Origin: Pseudomonadota bacterium
Lineage (GTDB): Bacteria > Pseudomonadota > Gammaproteobacteria > Burkholderiales > Gallionellaceae
Assembly: GCA_021821945.1 (NCBI GenBank)
Contig: JAJZTF010000013.1
Coordinates: 1 to 64,000 of the forward strand
Direction of reading: 5' to 3'
DNA length: 64,000 nucleotides
Shown one piece after another: positions 44,209 to 53,875 of the stretch. Both the position numbers and the translations under genes were made by a program. Within the stretch, counting starts at the first letter, position 1, and each line of letters starts with the position of its first letter. Under the pieces are notes generated by a model. That model saw only the letters and a list, made by a program, of their open reading frames with translations, ran no database searches and had not been told where the DNA came from.

Positions 44209-46593
44209 CTAGATGTGGTAATGGGGCACGATGGGCCTGAAAAACCTCACGACCTCGGGCTTTCCTAGGTGATAGCCCTGCGCATAGTCTATGCCGTATG
44301 CGCGCAACAGCTCCATCGTCGACTCGTCCTCGACGAATTCCGCGATGGTCTTCTTTCCCAGCGCATGGGCGATCTCGCTCATCGCCTTCACCATCGCCTG
44401 ATCGACCCGGTTGACGGCCATGTTCTTCACGAAGCGCCCATCGATCTTGACGGAATCCACGGGCAGATCGCGCAGATAGGCGAATGAGGACATCCCCGAC
44501 CCGAAATCGTCGAGCGATGTCTTGCAGCCTATCTGCCTGAGACTGGACAGGAACTCCACGGCCAGCGACATGTCGGCGATGGCCGCCGTCTCCGTGACCT
44601 CGAAGGTGAGCGCCGAAGGATCGAGCTCGCTTTGGCGCAGCGTCTCATGTATCAGGTCGCATACGCTTCTGTCCGAGAGCGTATGCCCTGAGAGGTTGAT
44701 CGCATAGCGCATTTCCGGATGATCCTTGCGCTTTTCGACGAGCGTCTCGATGGCGTGAACGATCACCCATCTGTCGATGTCCACGGCAAGGCCGAAGCGC
44801 TCCGCAGAAGGCAGGAATACGCCGGGCATGATCAGGTTGTTATGGTCATCCAGCATGCGGATCAGAACCTCGTGCGATTCGATCTCGCCGCTATGCGCGA
44901 CCACGATGGGCTGGCAGGCCAGCGCGAAACTGCCCCGCTCCACCGCCTCCCTGATGCGCCTTGACCAGCCCATGTCGGTCGACATGGCCGCGACATCCGC
45001 CTCGTCCGTCTTGCTGAAGACATGGACCCTGTTTCTTCCCCCCCGCTTCGCGAGATGACAGGCGATGTCGGCATGGGAAAGCGTTTCCGCCGCAGAGCGG
45101 GTTTGTTCCGTGATCAGCGAAACGCCTATAGAGCAACCGATGTCGACCTGTTCCGCGCCATTCCTGAAGGGATAGTCTGCCAGGGCCTTGCGGAAGGATT
45201 CTGCAGAATTGCCGATCTGCTCTTCCGGTATGTTGTACAGAAGCACCGTAAATTCATCGCCGCCCAGCCTGGAGACGAGGTCGCTCTTGCGGGCGCGCCT
45301 GTTGAGTATCGCGCTGATCTCCTTCAGCAGCCGGTCCCCCGCGCCATGCCCCATGGTATCGTTGACATACTTGAAGTGGTCGAGATCGATGTAGAACAAG
45401 GCGCTGGTCTGCCTTGTTCTCCTGGTCAGCTCGACCAGACGCTCGAGTGACTCCTGGAAATAGCTGCGGTTGTAGAGGCCTGTAAGCCCGTCGTGCTCCG
45501 CCATGGACTTCAAATGTTCCATCATCGCCTTGCGCTCGCTGATGTCGTCCGCCAGCGCCGTGTACATCTCCTGATCTTCCAGAACGACCTTGCTGATCTT
45601 GATCGCCATGTGGAAATTCTCGCCGTTCTTGCGCCTGCCCAGGATTTCACCCTCGCGGCCTATAAGCCGCCCGATTTCCTCCTTCATGAAGTGTTCGAGA
45701 TGGCCCTTCCCACGGTCCGGCACGTCAGGGAGCGGCATCAACAGCGTGATCTCCCCCCCGACGATCTCGTCTACTTCGTAACCGAAGAGCTGCTCGGCAG
45801 AACGGTTGAAGCTGCGGATGATCCCCTGCCTGTCGAAGGTCACGATGCCCTCTGCCGCATTGTCAAGAATCGCCACATACCGCGCCTCGCTCGCGGCAAT
45901 CTGCCTGTTTCTTGCGACCAGATCCTGGCGCATCAGCTCGAGGTCGTTGCCCAGACCCGATATCTCCGAGATGTTGCTCTCGACGTTCAGCGCATGGTCC
46001 ACATGCCCCGAGGCAATCTCCCTGCTCGCCTGCTGCAGCGTCCTGATCGGCTTGCTCAGGCGCATCGCAAGAGAGGCGACGATGAGCGTCAGCGCCCACA
46101 TGTAGACCAGGGCAAACACGATGCTGCGGTGCACCATGTGCCTGATCTGCTGATCCAGCCTCACCTCGTCGTAGCCCATCCTGAGCGTCCCGACAGCCTT
46201 GCCGTCCGCATCCTTGACAGGTTCCGACAGATAGTACACATGGTCGTTGTGCCCGCCGAAAACCGTGTCCGGCTGGAATTTGAGGCCGGCATCGCGGGCC
46301 ATGCTGAACCTGCCCACGCCCTTGATGCCCGCCAGATCGACATAGACCACGCCGTGCGACTGCATCATGTTCTTGAACATGCTCGAGACAGTCTGCGCAT
46401 CCGTCCCGCGACCCAGGATGTCCGCAAGCGAACGCGTCTCCTCGTGTATGTTCTTTACGAAGAATTCCTTCTGCACGTTGATCGACACAAGCAAAATGCT
46501 CGCAAGCAGGAGCGTGCCGAAGATCAGCGTCACCACCAGGATGGAGACGATCATCTTGCCAAGCAGACTCTGCATGAATGCCGTCCGTTTCAT
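44209..46593 (-). CDS. Membrane PAS-GGDEF-EAL cyclic-di-GMP signalling protein
   Basis: A 794-residue sensor. One membrane helix (about 10-35) is followed by a periplasmic domain and a second helix (about 155-178), then HAMP, PAS (about 235-350), GGDEF and EAL domains. The GGDEF active site is intact ([11 protein letters not shown]) with an RxxD inhibitory site (RKSD) five residues before it. In the EAL domain the signature reads EVL; the DDFGSG loop 6, NLSGHTL and QGYHLGKP remain, so phosphodiesterase activity is plausible. ATG 46593 with AGGCAGG is preferred over an in-frame TTG at 46641. It follows a DUF2892 gene. The signal sensed is unknown. Confidence 0.88.
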   Translation of the reverse strand: MKRTAFMQSLLGKMIVSILVVTLIFGTLLLASILLVSINVQKEFFVKNIHEETRSLADILGRGTDAQTVSSMFKNMMQSHGVVYVDLAGIKGVGRFSMARDAGLKFQPDTVFGGHNDHVYYLSEPVKDADGKAVGTLRMGYDEVRLDQQIRHMVHRSIVFALVYMWALTLIVASLAMRLSKPIRTLQQASREIASGHVDHALNVESNISEISGLGNDLELMRQDLVARNRQIAASEARYVAILDNAAEGIVTFDRQGIIRSFNRSAEQLFGYEVDEIVGGEITLLMPLPDVPDRGKGHLEHFMKEEIGRLIGREGEILGRRKNGENFHMAIKISKVVLEDQEMYTALADDISERKAMMEHLKSMAEHDGLTGLYNRSYFQESLERLVELTRRTRQTSALFYIDLDHFKYVNDTMGHGAGDRLLKEISAILNRRARKSDLVSRLGGDEFTVLLYNIPEEQIGNSAESFRKALADYPFRNGAEQVDIGCSIGVSLITEQTRSAAETLSHADIACHLAKRGGRNRVHVFSKTDEADVAAMSTDMGWSRRIREAVERGSFALACQPIVVAHSGEIESHEVLIRMLDDHNNLIMPGVFLPSAERFGLAVDIDRWVIVHAIETLVEKRKDHPEMRYAINLSGHTLSDRSVCDLIHETLRQSELDPSALTFEVTETAAIADMSLAVEFLSSLRQIGCKTSLDDFGSGMSSFAYLRDLPVDSVKIDGRFVKNMAVNRVDQAMVKAMSEIAHALGKKTIAEFVEDESTMELLRAYGIDYAQGYHLGKPEVVRFFRPIVPHYHI

Positions 46594-46633
46594 TCGGCCT
46601 GCCTGAAGCACGGGACCGGAAGGCAATGCCGCT

Positions 46634-46834
46634 TCAGTCAATGCCTGCCGCCTTCAGCACGATTTCCAGAGGGCATATCTTGGTGAAGGCGCTCTGGAAA
46701 AGATTGAAACCGATGAAAATCGCAAGCCAAAGCCAGTTGACATCCAGAAACAGCGGACTGCCCTGCATGCCGAGCGCAACCGACAAAAGAACAAAAAAAC
46801 CAGCCACCATCCTGACAATCTGCGTTGCCGTCAT
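46634..46834 (-). CDS. DUF2892 small inner-membrane protein
   Basis: A 66-residue protein with two hydrophobic hairpin helices (about 6-22 and 33-48) and the family motifs RMVAGFFVLLSVALG, WLWLAIFIGFNLFQS and CPLEIVLK. DUF2892 occurs alone or fused to rhodanese domains, as in YgaP; the function is unsettled, and a sulfur or cyanide link has been suggested for fused forms. ATG 46834 with GGAGAGG is used. It lies between two c-di-GMP genes on the same strand, which may be one operon. Confidence 0.85.
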   Translation of the reverse strand: MTATQIVRMVAGFFVLLSVALGMQGSPLFLDVNWLWLAIFIGFNLFQSAFTKICPLEIVLKAAGID

Positions 46835-46889
46835 ATGCCTCTCCCCATTTATTGCGTGCTTTTCGCGCACGTCTAAAATTTATCTTGAT

Positions 46890-47744
46890 TCAATCGCCGA
46901 CAAAACGATAGCAGTTCCTTCCGCCATGCTTTGCCAGATACATCGCGGCATCGGCTATCTTCACCAGCTGCTCGGCCGTTTGCCCGTGTTCGGGATAGAG
47001 GGCAATGCCTATGCTGACGCTCACCGAACATTCCTTTCCGTTCAGCAGGAAGGGATTGGAGATGGCCTCGATGATTTTCTCCGCCACGCGATCCTTGTTC
47101 GCGACCGTCTTCACATTGCAGAGTATCACGGTAAACTCGTCTCCACCCATGCGCGCCACGGTATCGGATGCCCGCACCGAGGCGCGTATTCTCCTTGCTG
47201 CCTCGCACAGGAGGGCATCGCCGACATCGTGGCCGAATCTGTCGTTGACCTCCTTGAAGCCGTCGAGATCGAGATAGAGGATGGCGAACACCTCCTTTTC
47301 ACGGCTCGCCCTGAAGATCGCCTGATTGAGCCGGTCGTAGAACAGGATCCGGTTCGGCAGTCCGGTCAGGGAGTCGTGATGCGCAAGCTCCGTGACTTGC
47401 TCGTTGGTTCGCTTGAGGCGGGTCAGGAGAGTCCAGATGAAGCGGGCCTGGAAGCCGCCTATGATATTCGCGCTGCCGAGCTTCGATTCGACGTAGTCGG
47501 TGATGCTGTCATCGCCCGTGAGATTGAAGGCAAGGCAGGGGCCGCTTTCCTCGACGGCTTTTGCAAGATCGGTGAAGCTTCTAATCCCCAGTTTTTTCGC
47601 TATGGCCAGCGCAGGCGCCTCAGGATCCACATCGACTATTCCGACCACTCTGATGAGAGGGTCATCGCTGAAAAGCTCCAGCATCGCACTGCCACCGCGC
47701 CCTGCGCCTATGACGAGTATCCTCTGGATCCTGGGTGATGCCAT
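46890..47744 (-). CDS. Rossmann-fold-GGDEF diguanylate cyclase
   Basis: A 284-residue soluble protein. The N-terminus is a nucleotide-binding Rossmann domain with GAGRGG at residues 13-18 after a beta strand, and VGIVDVDPEAP carries the acidic end of the second strand typical of NAD or FAD binding. A short coiled linker joins a GGDEF domain (about 118-284) with an intact MGGDEF and an RxxD inhibitory site (RASD) five residues upstream. It should make c-di-GMP. The N-terminal domain suggests control by a dinucleotide or a related ligand, which is inference. No membrane segments. Confidence 0.82.
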   Translation of the reverse strand: MASPRIQRILVIGAGRGGSAMLELFSDDPLIRVVGIVDVDPEAPALAIAKKLGIRSFTDLAKAVEESGPCLAFNLTGDDSITDYVESKLGSANIIGGFQARFIWTLLTRLKRTNEQVTELAHHDSLTGLPNRILFYDRLNQAIFRASREKEVFAILYLDLDGFKEVNDRFGHDVGDALLCEAARRIRASVRASDTVARMGGDEFTVILCNVKTVANKDRVAEKIIEAISNPFLLNGKECSVSVSIGIALYPEHGQTAEQLVKIADAAMYLAKHGGRNCYRFVGD

Positions 47745-47804
47745 CGCATGCCTTTTTGCAATGATGTACCAGAAATACTACCACCTCCCGGAAAAACTGT
47801 CTCG

Positions 47805-49175
47805 TCAGTTTCCCGCCACCGTCATGCCTTCGATCAGAATGGAGCCGCACTGGCGAGAACCCTGCACCAGCACGTCGTTGCCGACCGCCACGATGTTGCG
47901 GTACATCTCCTTGAGATTGCCCGCGATGGTGACTTCATGCACCGGATACTGGATTTCGCCGTGCTCCACCCAGAATCCTGCGGCACCTCGAGAATAATCC
48001 CCCGTGATGGTATTGACCCCCTGTCCCAGAAGCTCGGTGACCAGAAGCCCGCGGCCCATGGTCTTCAGCATGCCTTCCAGACTGAGATCCCCCAGGCCCG
48101 AGGGTTTCATCACGAGATTGTGGTTTCCCCCTGCGTTTCCCGTGGTGTTCAGGCCCAGCTTGCGCGCGGAATAGCTGCCCAGAAAATAGCCGCGCAGCAC
48201 GCCGTGCTCCACGATGTTGCGGCGCAGCGTTCTTACGCCTTCGTCATCGAAGCTGCCGGAGGCGAGTCCTCTCTGGATATCCGGCACATCCTCTATCTCC
48301 ACATGCGATGCAAAGACCTGCCGATCCAGCTGGTCGAGCAGGAAGGAAGACCTGCGATAAAGGCTGCCTCCGCTTGCCGCATTGACGAAATGCCCGAGCA
48401 GGCTGCTCGCCACAGACGGCTCGAAAAGCACCGGAACCTGCATCGTCGCGATCTGCCTTGCGCCAAGCCGGCGCACGGTGCGCATTGCGGCGATCCTCCC
48501 GACTTCCCGTGCGCTCAATAGATCGGAAGGGGAGCGCGCGACGCTGTACCAGTAATCCCGCTCCATCGCATCGTTCTGTTCGGCGATCACCGAACAGCTG
48601 ATGCTGTGGCGCGAAGTGGGATAACCGCCGATGAAACCCAGGCTATTGGCGAGCACGAATTGCGCTTCGTTCACGTTCACCGTAGCACCTTCGGAATTCT
48701 GTATGCGCTTGTCGCTTTCCAGCGCCGCACTCTCGCATTCCCTTGCAAGCTCGATCGCCTCCTCGACTGGCAGATCCCACGGATGGTAAAGATCGAAATC
48801 GCGGAATTCGTGCGCCAGGTTCTCCTCATCAGGCAAGCCTGAACAATCGTCGACCGCCGTATAGCGGGCGATCGAAAGCGCCGCATCCACCGTATCCCTT
48901 ACCGCGACCGGCGAAAAATCCGAGGTGCTTGCATTGCCGCGCTTCTTGCCGATATAGACTGTGATGCCCAGCCCCTTGTCGCGGTTGTATTCTATGGTCT
49001 CGACTTCCCCCTGGCGCACGCTGACCGCCTGTCCGAGTCCTTCGGACACTTCGGCAGAGGCTGCGGTAGCGCCCTTCTGTTTCGCATAGCTCAGCATGTC
49101 CTCTGCGATTTCGCGCAAACTGGCTGCAGAATTTGAAAACCGGTCCCTCGGGCCTTCAGGTATGGACTTGTTCAT
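47805..49175 (-). CDS. pmbA: Metalloprotease PmbA (TldE)
   Basis: A 456-residue TldD/TldE-family protein. Visible family segments are VSVRQGEVETIEYNRDKG, YTAVDDCSGLPDEE, the ERDYWYS stretch, RRNIVEHGVLRGYFLGSY and the C-terminal VGNDVLVQGSRQCGSILIE. With TldD it forms a zinc protease that degrades unfolded peptides and processes antitoxins and peptide antibiotics. The ATG at 49175 is the closest match to family starts; upstream in-frame candidates would overlap the divergent darP promoter. tldD is not in the window. Confidence 0.92.
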   Translation of the reverse strand: MNKSIPEGPRDRFSNSAASLREIAEDMLSYAKQKGATAASAEVSEGLGQAVSVRQGEVETIEYNRDKGLGITVYIGKKRGNASTSDFSPVAVRDTVDAALSIARYTAVDDCSGLPDEENLAHEFRDFDLYHPWDLPVEEAIELARECESAALESDKRIQNSEGATVNVNEAQFVLANSLGFIGGYPTSRHSISCSVIAEQNDAMERDYWYSVARSPSDLLSAREVGRIAAMRTVRRLGARQIATMQVPVLFEPSVASSLLGHFVNAASGGSLYRRSSFLLDQLDRQVFASHVEIEDVPDIQRGLASGSFDDEGVRTLRRNIVEHGVLRGYFLGSYSARKLGLNTTGNAGGNHNLVMKPSGLGDLSLEGMLKTMGRGLLVTELLGQGVNTITGDYSRGAAGFWVEHGEIQYPVHEVTIAGNLKEMYRNIVAVGNDVLVQGSRQCGSILIEGMTVAGN

Positions 49176-49240
49176 GAGTTCAAGCGTTGGAATGGTGAAA
49201 AGCGTTATCATAGCAGCATCTGGAAGACACATAGCACCCC

Positions 49241-49795
49241 ATGAACCAAAGCCACATAGATAACGAGCGCCATGCAGGCGATGAAGACTCGCGCGAGCCG
49301 CAAGACGCCGAACATGTCGCGTTAAGCAAGACCAAGATCAAGAAGCAGATGCACGACCTGCAGGATCTTGGGGCCGAGCTCGTGGCCCTTGGCAAGGACC
49401 AGCTCGCACAGCTCGACCTGCCTGAAAACCTGCGCGATGCGATACGCGAGATGCACCGCATCAACAAGTTCGGCGCCCAGCGCCGCCAGATGCAGTACAT
49501 AGGCAAGCTGATGCGGGACGTCGAGACAGCCCCCATCATCGCGAAGCTTAACGCCTGGAAAGGCATATCCCAGCAGCATACAGGCTACATGCATCAGCTC
49601 GAGCGCTGGCGCGAGCGCCTGCTGGAAGACGAGGCAGCACTCACCGAACTGCTTGCAAGGCATCCTGAAGCCGACGCGCAGCACCTTCGCGCGCTGATAC
49701 GCAACACGCACAAGGAGAAAGAAGCGAACAAGCCACCAAAGAGCTACCGGGAAATTTTCCAGGTACTTAAAGAGATCATCCCTGAACCATCCTGA
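49241..49795 (+). CDS. darP: Ribosome-associated maturation factor DarP (YjgA)
   Basis: A 184-residue, highly charged helical protein. SKTKIKKQMHDLQDLGAELV, LDLPENLRDAIREM and INKFGAQRRQMQYIGKLMR are the strong signatures of the YjgA/DarP family, which binds late 50S assembly intermediates near the peptidyl-transferase centre. It is divergent from pmbA, the conserved proteobacterial pairing. The carboxylesterase gene follows after five bases. Confidence 0.93.
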   Translation: MNQSHIDNERHAGDEDSREPQDAEHVALSKTKIKKQMHDLQDLGAELVALGKDQLAQLDLPENLRDAIREMHRINKFGAQRRQMQYIGKLMRDVETAPIIAKLNAWKGISQQHTGYMHQLERWRERLLEDEAALTELLARHPEADAQHLRALIRNTHKEKEANKPPKSYREIFQVLKEIIPEPS

Positions 49796-49800
49796 CTGCC

Positions 49801-50457
49801 ATGCTCGAGCACATCGTTTTGGAATCGGGAAACAATCCAGAGTACAGCATCATCTGGTTGCACGGCCTGGGGGCTGACGGGCAGGATTTCGTCCCGCTCG
49901 CCGAAGAAATGCAGCTGCCAGTGGCGGTGCGCCACTTCTTCCCGCACGCCCCCCGCCGCCCCGTCACGATAAACGGCGGCTTCGTGATGCGCGCATGGTA
50001 CGACATCGAAAGCGACCGCATCGACGCAAGGCAGGACGAAGCGGGCATACGTTCATCGCAGGCCGAGGTCGAGGCTTTCATTGCCAAGGAAATCGAGCGC
50101 GGCATCCCCTCAGATCACATCTTCCTGGCCGGATTCTCCCAGGGTGGGGCGATTGCGCTGCACACCGCAATGCGCCTTCACATGCCGATCGCGGGCGTGC
50201 TCGCGCTCTCGACCTATCTTCCTCTTGCCCATAAGGCGGATAACGACGCCACTTCCGCTTCCCGGGCAACCCCTATCTTCATGGCTCACGGCAGAAGCGA
50301 TCCCATCGTGCCTTACGCGCTGGGACTCTCATCAAGGGATCGCCTGGCATCCCTGGGCTATGAAGTCGAATGGCACGAATATCCGATGCAGCACTCTGTC
50401 ACCGAGCAGGAAATAAGGGACATCGAGATATGGCTTTCTGGCAGACTCACGAAATGA
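49801..50457 (+). CDS. Phospholipase/carboxylesterase (alpha/beta hydrolase)
   Basis: A 218-residue serine hydrolase of the small carboxylesterase family (EstB and acyl-protein-thioesterase-like). The triad is S113 (GFSQGG), D167 (GRSDPIVP) and H198 (YPMQHSV), and IIWLHGLGADGQDF forms the oxyanion region. There is no signal peptide, so it is probably cytoplasmic, hydrolysing short-chain esters or thioesters. It is close behind darP and probably co-transcribed. Confidence 0.9.
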   Translation: MLEHIVLESGNNPEYSIIWLHGLGADGQDFVPLAEEMQLPVAVRHFFPHAPRRPVTINGGFVMRAWYDIESDRIDARQDEAGIRSSQAEVEAFIAKEIERGIPSDHIFLAGFSQGGAIALHTAMRLHMPIAGVLALSTYLPLAHKADNDATSASRATPIFMAHGRSDPIVPYALGLSSRDRLASLGYEVEWHEYPMQHSVTEQEIRDIEIWLSGRLTK

Positions 50458-50479
50458 TGAACCCAGTGGTACATTTACC

Positions 50480-50497
50480 GGCACCTTTTAGGGTGCC
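50480..50497 (+). terminator. Weak terminator-like hairpin after the carboxylesterase gene
   Basis: GGCACC pairs with GGTGCC around a 6-base loop, 22 bases after the stop codon. Only a short TGATTT follows, so termination efficiency would be modest. Confidence 0.4.
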
Positions 50498-50538
50498 TGA
50501 TTTAAGTCATGAATTCCAGAGGGGAATTGCGAATCGCC

Positions 50539-50871
50539 ATGCTTGAAATTAAAACCATTTTGCTTTTTCTGGTAACGGCTGTTGCTGAGATTATAGGATG
50601 CTACCTTCCCTATCTTTGGCTCACGCAAGGAAAAAGCCCATGGCTTCTCGTCCCAGCAGGGGTGAGCCTCGCAGTTTTTGCATGGCTTTTGTCGTTGCAC
50701 CCAGCAGCAGCGGGGCGTGTCTATGCTGCCTATGGTGGCGTTTACATTTTTGTTGCCATTCTTTGGCTCTGGGCAGTTGAAGGGATAAGGCCCACGGCTT
50801 GGGACTTAGTGGGATCGTCCATAGCCCTTGTAGGCATGTCAATCATCATGTTTGCACCAAAAAATGCATAA
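50539..50871 (+). CDS. YnfA family (UPF0060) membrane protein
   Basis: A 110-residue protein with four hydrophobic helices. The family pattern is clear: [53 protein letters not shown]. YnfA proteins resemble small multidrug-resistance transporters and are reported as efflux pumps in enterobacteria; the natural substrate is unknown. ATG 50539 is the family start, although the ribosome site is poor and ATG 50509 is in frame upstream. It appears AT-richer than flanking genes, so transfer is possible. Confidence 0.88.
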   Translation: MLEIKTILLFLVTAVAEIIGCYLPYLWLTQGKSPWLLVPAGVSLAVFAWLLSLHPAAAGRVYAAYGGVYIFVAILWLWAVEGIRPTAWDLVGSSIALVGMSIIMFAPKNA

Positions 50872-50957
50872 CCCTGCGCTTCACCGGACCTGCATGAAAA
50901 GCCGCGCAGGCCGATGAATTCCAACGTCATGCATAGGAGACGGACCGTTTCAAACGG

Positions 50958-52388
50958 TCATTCCTCTTCCTGCTCTATCATGCGAAAACTCGCCAGATCG
51001 TAATCCAGTCCGGATTCCAGGAGCTTGACCGGCATCAGCAGATAATTCCTGCCATCGAAGGATGCCTTAAGGGAGCGCTGCATGGAAAACACATCGGCCT
51101 GCATCAAAAGCGTCGCAATGCCTTCTTCCGCATGCAGCAAGAGCTGTTCCGCCCCTGCCAGAGATACGACAGATGCCTTTGCGGTCAGCATTTCCGCCCC
51201 CGCATGAAGGCGACCATCCGCATCGCGCGAAAGGCGCCTGACGATGTACACTCCCAGCCCTCCCGACGTCTTCACGCCGAAGACGTGGCCTATGCGCACC
51301 CTGTCCGCACCTTTCCCGGAAAGCTCGGAATAGAAACCGCCGGGGCTCGCGTTTAAAAGCCTCATCTGCATTTCTTCTACTTCATTTCCCAAAGCCAGGC
51401 GCAAAAGGCTCTCGCAGCCGAACACGGCAAAGAGATCCGCCTGCATTTCCCGCCTCTTGGTCGCGCGCTGCGGAGTAAATACCGCCTGATTCAGAACATG
51501 CCTCGCAGCCTCCAGCACCCATTCCGCGGCATAGGGACAGCCCGGACTGAACGCTTCCGGCACGACATCCTTTTCCAGAACCCTGATCATGGCCTCGAAC
51601 CTCGCCTGCATCGCGCTTAAGCCCACATAGCGCATCCCGGGGCTCTGCTTCGCATCCGGAAGCATGCGCAGCGGCGGCTGCGCGGAAGAAAGATCGAAGC
51701 TGCAGAAATCCTGGCTTCCAGGCTCTTTTGCGACCGTGATGGCATCGCTGTTCCGGGCCAGGATGAGCTCTGCAAGGTGCATGCTGCGCGGGCTCAGGGA
51801 TGTGATTCCCAAGGCATGCCAGGCAAGCAGCTTCCCGGCTTCCTTCTGGATCGTGGTCTGGATGGACGGATAAATGCTCAAGGATTCGCCCGCGCAACCT
51901 TGCGATTCCGCATGCCGGTACAGCCTTGCGAAGTTGCGCCATGCGTTTTCGTCCTGGGTCTGATAATTCACGGCCATGTATTTCAATTTTTCGCACAGCA
52001 GCCGCACCGCGCGCACCACGAGCAGGCTGGAAGCCCCGCCCTCGCAGCGATCGAACATCAGGCAGTAAGCGTCGAACATCGTGCGGGAAAAGTTGCCAAG
52101 CGCCATGCAAAGACGGTTGCCATGGAAGGCATGCATGTCGGGCAGCGTGAAATATTCGCAGGTCAGCTTCCTGACATGGGGCTGGGCCGTTTCATCGAGC
52201 AGGTTCAGAACGGCCAACTGATCTATAATTCTGTAGTCTTCACGAGCGGAAACCGACTCTATCCAGTCGGTCAATTCCTGAAGCGATTTCAGATGGTCGT
52301 TCTTGGGCAGATCCATCAGCAATGCTTGTGCAGACTTGACATCCGCCATCGGGTGATCTGATTTTCTGCCGAATATTTTCCCAAACAT
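50958..52388 (-). CDS. Hypothetical protein with possible C-terminal PilZ domain
   Basis: A 476-residue cytoplasmic protein I cannot assign firmly. The first 280 residues are helical and cysteine-containing with no recognised domain. In the C-terminal third, R308-A-T-K-R312 fits the RxxxR c-di-GMP motif of PilZ domains, and N346-A-S-P-G-G351 fits the (D/N)xSxxG motif at plausible spacing. Beta-strand-like sequence then follows (VRIGHVFGVK, GVYIVRRLSRDADG). This suggests an atypical c-di-GMP receptor, in keeping with two cyclase genes nearby. A short palindrome at 50943-50959 covers its stop codon. It is divergent from aat. Confidence 0.55.
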   Translation of the reverse strand: MFGKIFGRKSDHPMADVKSAQALLMDLPKNDHLKSLQELTDWIESVSAREDYRIIDQLAVLNLLDETAQPHVRKLTCEYFTLPDMHAFHGNRLCMALGNFSRTMFDAYCLMFDRCEGGASSLLVVRAVRLLCEKLKYMAVNYQTQDENAWRNFARLYRHAESQGCAGESLSIYPSIQTTIQKEAGKLLAWHALGITSLSPRSMHLAELILARNSDAITVAKEPGSQDFCSFDLSSAQPPLRMLPDAKQSPGMRYVGLSAMQARFEAMIRVLEKDVVPEAFSPGCPYAAEWVLEAARHVLNQAVFTPQRATKRREMQADLFAVFGCESLLRLALGNEVEEMQMRLLNASPGGFYSELSGKGADRVRIGHVFGVKTSGGLGVYIVRRLSRDADGRLHAGAEMLTAKASVVSLAGAEQLLLHAEEGIATLLMQADVFSMQRSLKASFDGRNYLLMPVKLLESGLDYDLASFRMIEQEEE

Positions 52389-52460
52389 GCAAAAGGCCCC
52401 GATGATTTACCTTTCATCCCGTGGCAATATAAACACATCTTCCCCCATCTTGTACAGACG

Positions 52461-53141
52461 ATGATACCCTGGCTTGCCGCAAACTCCCCGTTCCCCCCTA
52501 TCACCAAGGCACTGAAGGAACCCAACGGCCTTCTCGCGGCCGGAGGATCCCTGAGCCCCGATCGCCTGCTGGATGCATACCGCCATGGCATATTTCCCTG
52601 GTTCAACGAGGAGGATCCTATATTGTGGTGGAGCCCGGATCCTCGCATGGTGCTTTTCCCGGAAGAATTGAAAATATCCTCCTCGTTCGCGAAAATCCTG
52701 CGCAACAAGCCTTATGAGGTGCGCACAGACAGCGCTTTCGAACAGGTGATGCGCGCCTGCGCCGCGCCCCGCGCAGGCCAGTCAGGCACATGGATCAGCG
52801 AACAGATGATCGCCGCCTATTGCGCGCTGCAAGGACTGGGCCATGCGCATTCGATCGAGACCTGGATGGATGGGAAGCTGGCGGGCGGGCTTTACGGCGT
52901 TGCGATCGGCAAGATGTTCTATGGCGAATCGATGTTCAGCCTGAAGCCCAACGCATCGAAGATCGCGCTGGCGCACTTGTGCAGGCGGGGCCCGTTGATG
53001 ATAGACTGCCAGATGCACACGCCTCACCTTGCCTCTCTAGGAGCGCGACTGATCCCGCGCGAAATATTTATTGCAAGGCTCGAAGAGTTGATAAACTGCG
53101 AGCCTGTAGACTGGCATTCCGCGCCCACAAGCCTACCATGA
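52461..53141 (+). CDS. aat: Leucyl/phenylalanyl-tRNA--protein transferase
   Basis: A 226-residue GNAT-fold enzyme that adds Leu or Phe from aminoacyl-tRNA to proteins with N-terminal Arg or Lys, marking them for ClpS/ClpAP. The signatures [39 protein letters not shown] and [14 protein letters not shown] are present. The family N-terminus [12 protein letters not shown] is complete. The stop overlaps the bpt start by four bases. Confidence 0.96.
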   Translation: MIPWLAANSPFPPITKALKEPNGLLAAGGSLSPDRLLDAYRHGIFPWFNEEDPILWWSPDPRMVLFPEELKISSSFAKILRNKPYEVRTDSAFEQVMRACAAPRAGQSGTWISEQMIAAYCALQGLGHAHSIETWMDGKLAGGLYGVAIGKMFYGESMFSLKPNASKIALAHLCRRGPLMIDCQMHTPHLASLGARLIPREIFIARLEELINCEPVDWHSAPTSLP

Positions 53142-53875
53142 GCTCATTCAATGACATTCGCATTTCCGCGCTGAATTTCTACCTGACGGCGCCCTATCCC
53201 TGCAGCTACCTGCCCGGGCTGCAGGCGCGCTCGCAGGTCGCAACACCCGCATTCCTGATCAACACCCCTCTTTATTCCGACCTGGTGAGGCACGGATTCA
53301 GGCGCAGCAGCACCTATATCTACCGCCCGCGCTGCGATACCTGCAATGCCTGCGTGCAGATGCGCGTGTTGGCCAGGCAGTTCAAACCCGACCGCACGCA
53401 GCGGCGCGCATGGAAGCAGCACGCCGACCTCAAGGCCACCCTGCATCCCTTGCAGGACAGGGACGAATATTACGAGCTCTACCTGCGCTATCAGCGCGCG
53501 CGCCATCGCAACGGCGGCATGGACAACGACGACCGCGATGCCTATCGGACCTTCCTGCTGCAAAGCCATATCGACACGCTGCTCGTGGAGTTCAGGGAAC
53601 AGGAAACGCTGCGCATGGTCAGCGTGATCGATCTCTTAAGCGACGGGCTGTCATCGGTATATACCTTTTTCGACCCCGATATGCCTCGCGCACGCTATGG
53701 CGTCTACAACGTGCTCTGGCAGATCGAGCTTTGCCGCAAGCTCGAGCTCGACTATGTATACCTTGGCTACTGGATCGGGGAAAGCCCGAAGATGTCCTAC
53801 AAGATCCGCTATCAGCCCGCGGAAGGACTGCAAAACGGCACATGGCAGCCACTTTTGGAAAGCGGAGAAGGCTGA
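53138..53875 (+). CDS. bpt: Aspartate/glutamate leucyltransferase (bacterial arginyltransferase homologue)
   Basis: A 245-residue Bpt protein. The N-terminal [31 protein letters not shown] and later YTFFDPDMP and YLGYWI segments match the ATE1-related Bpt family. It transfers Leu onto N-terminal Asp or Glu, creating N-degrons. The ATG at 53138 overlaps the aat TGA, so both N-degron transferases are made together; the frame is open far upstream only as shadow of aat. pyrD begins immediately at the stop codon. Confidence 0.95.
   Translation: MSSFNDIRISALNFYLTAPYPCSYLPGLQARSQVATPAFLINTPLYSDLVRHGFRRSSTYIYRPRCDTCNACVQMRVLARQFKPDRTQRRAWKQHADLKATLHPLQDRDEYYELYLRYQRARHRNGGMDNDDRDAYRTFLLQSHIDTLLVEFREQETLRMVSVIDLLSDGLSSVYTFFDPDMPRARYGVYNVLWQIELCRKLELDYVYLGYWIGESPKMSYKIRYQPAEGLQNGTWQPLLESGEG

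Noticed and set aside
50943-50959. 17-base palindrome at the end of the possible PilZ gene
   Set aside because: The loop would be too tight and no T-run follows on either strand, so termination is not supported.
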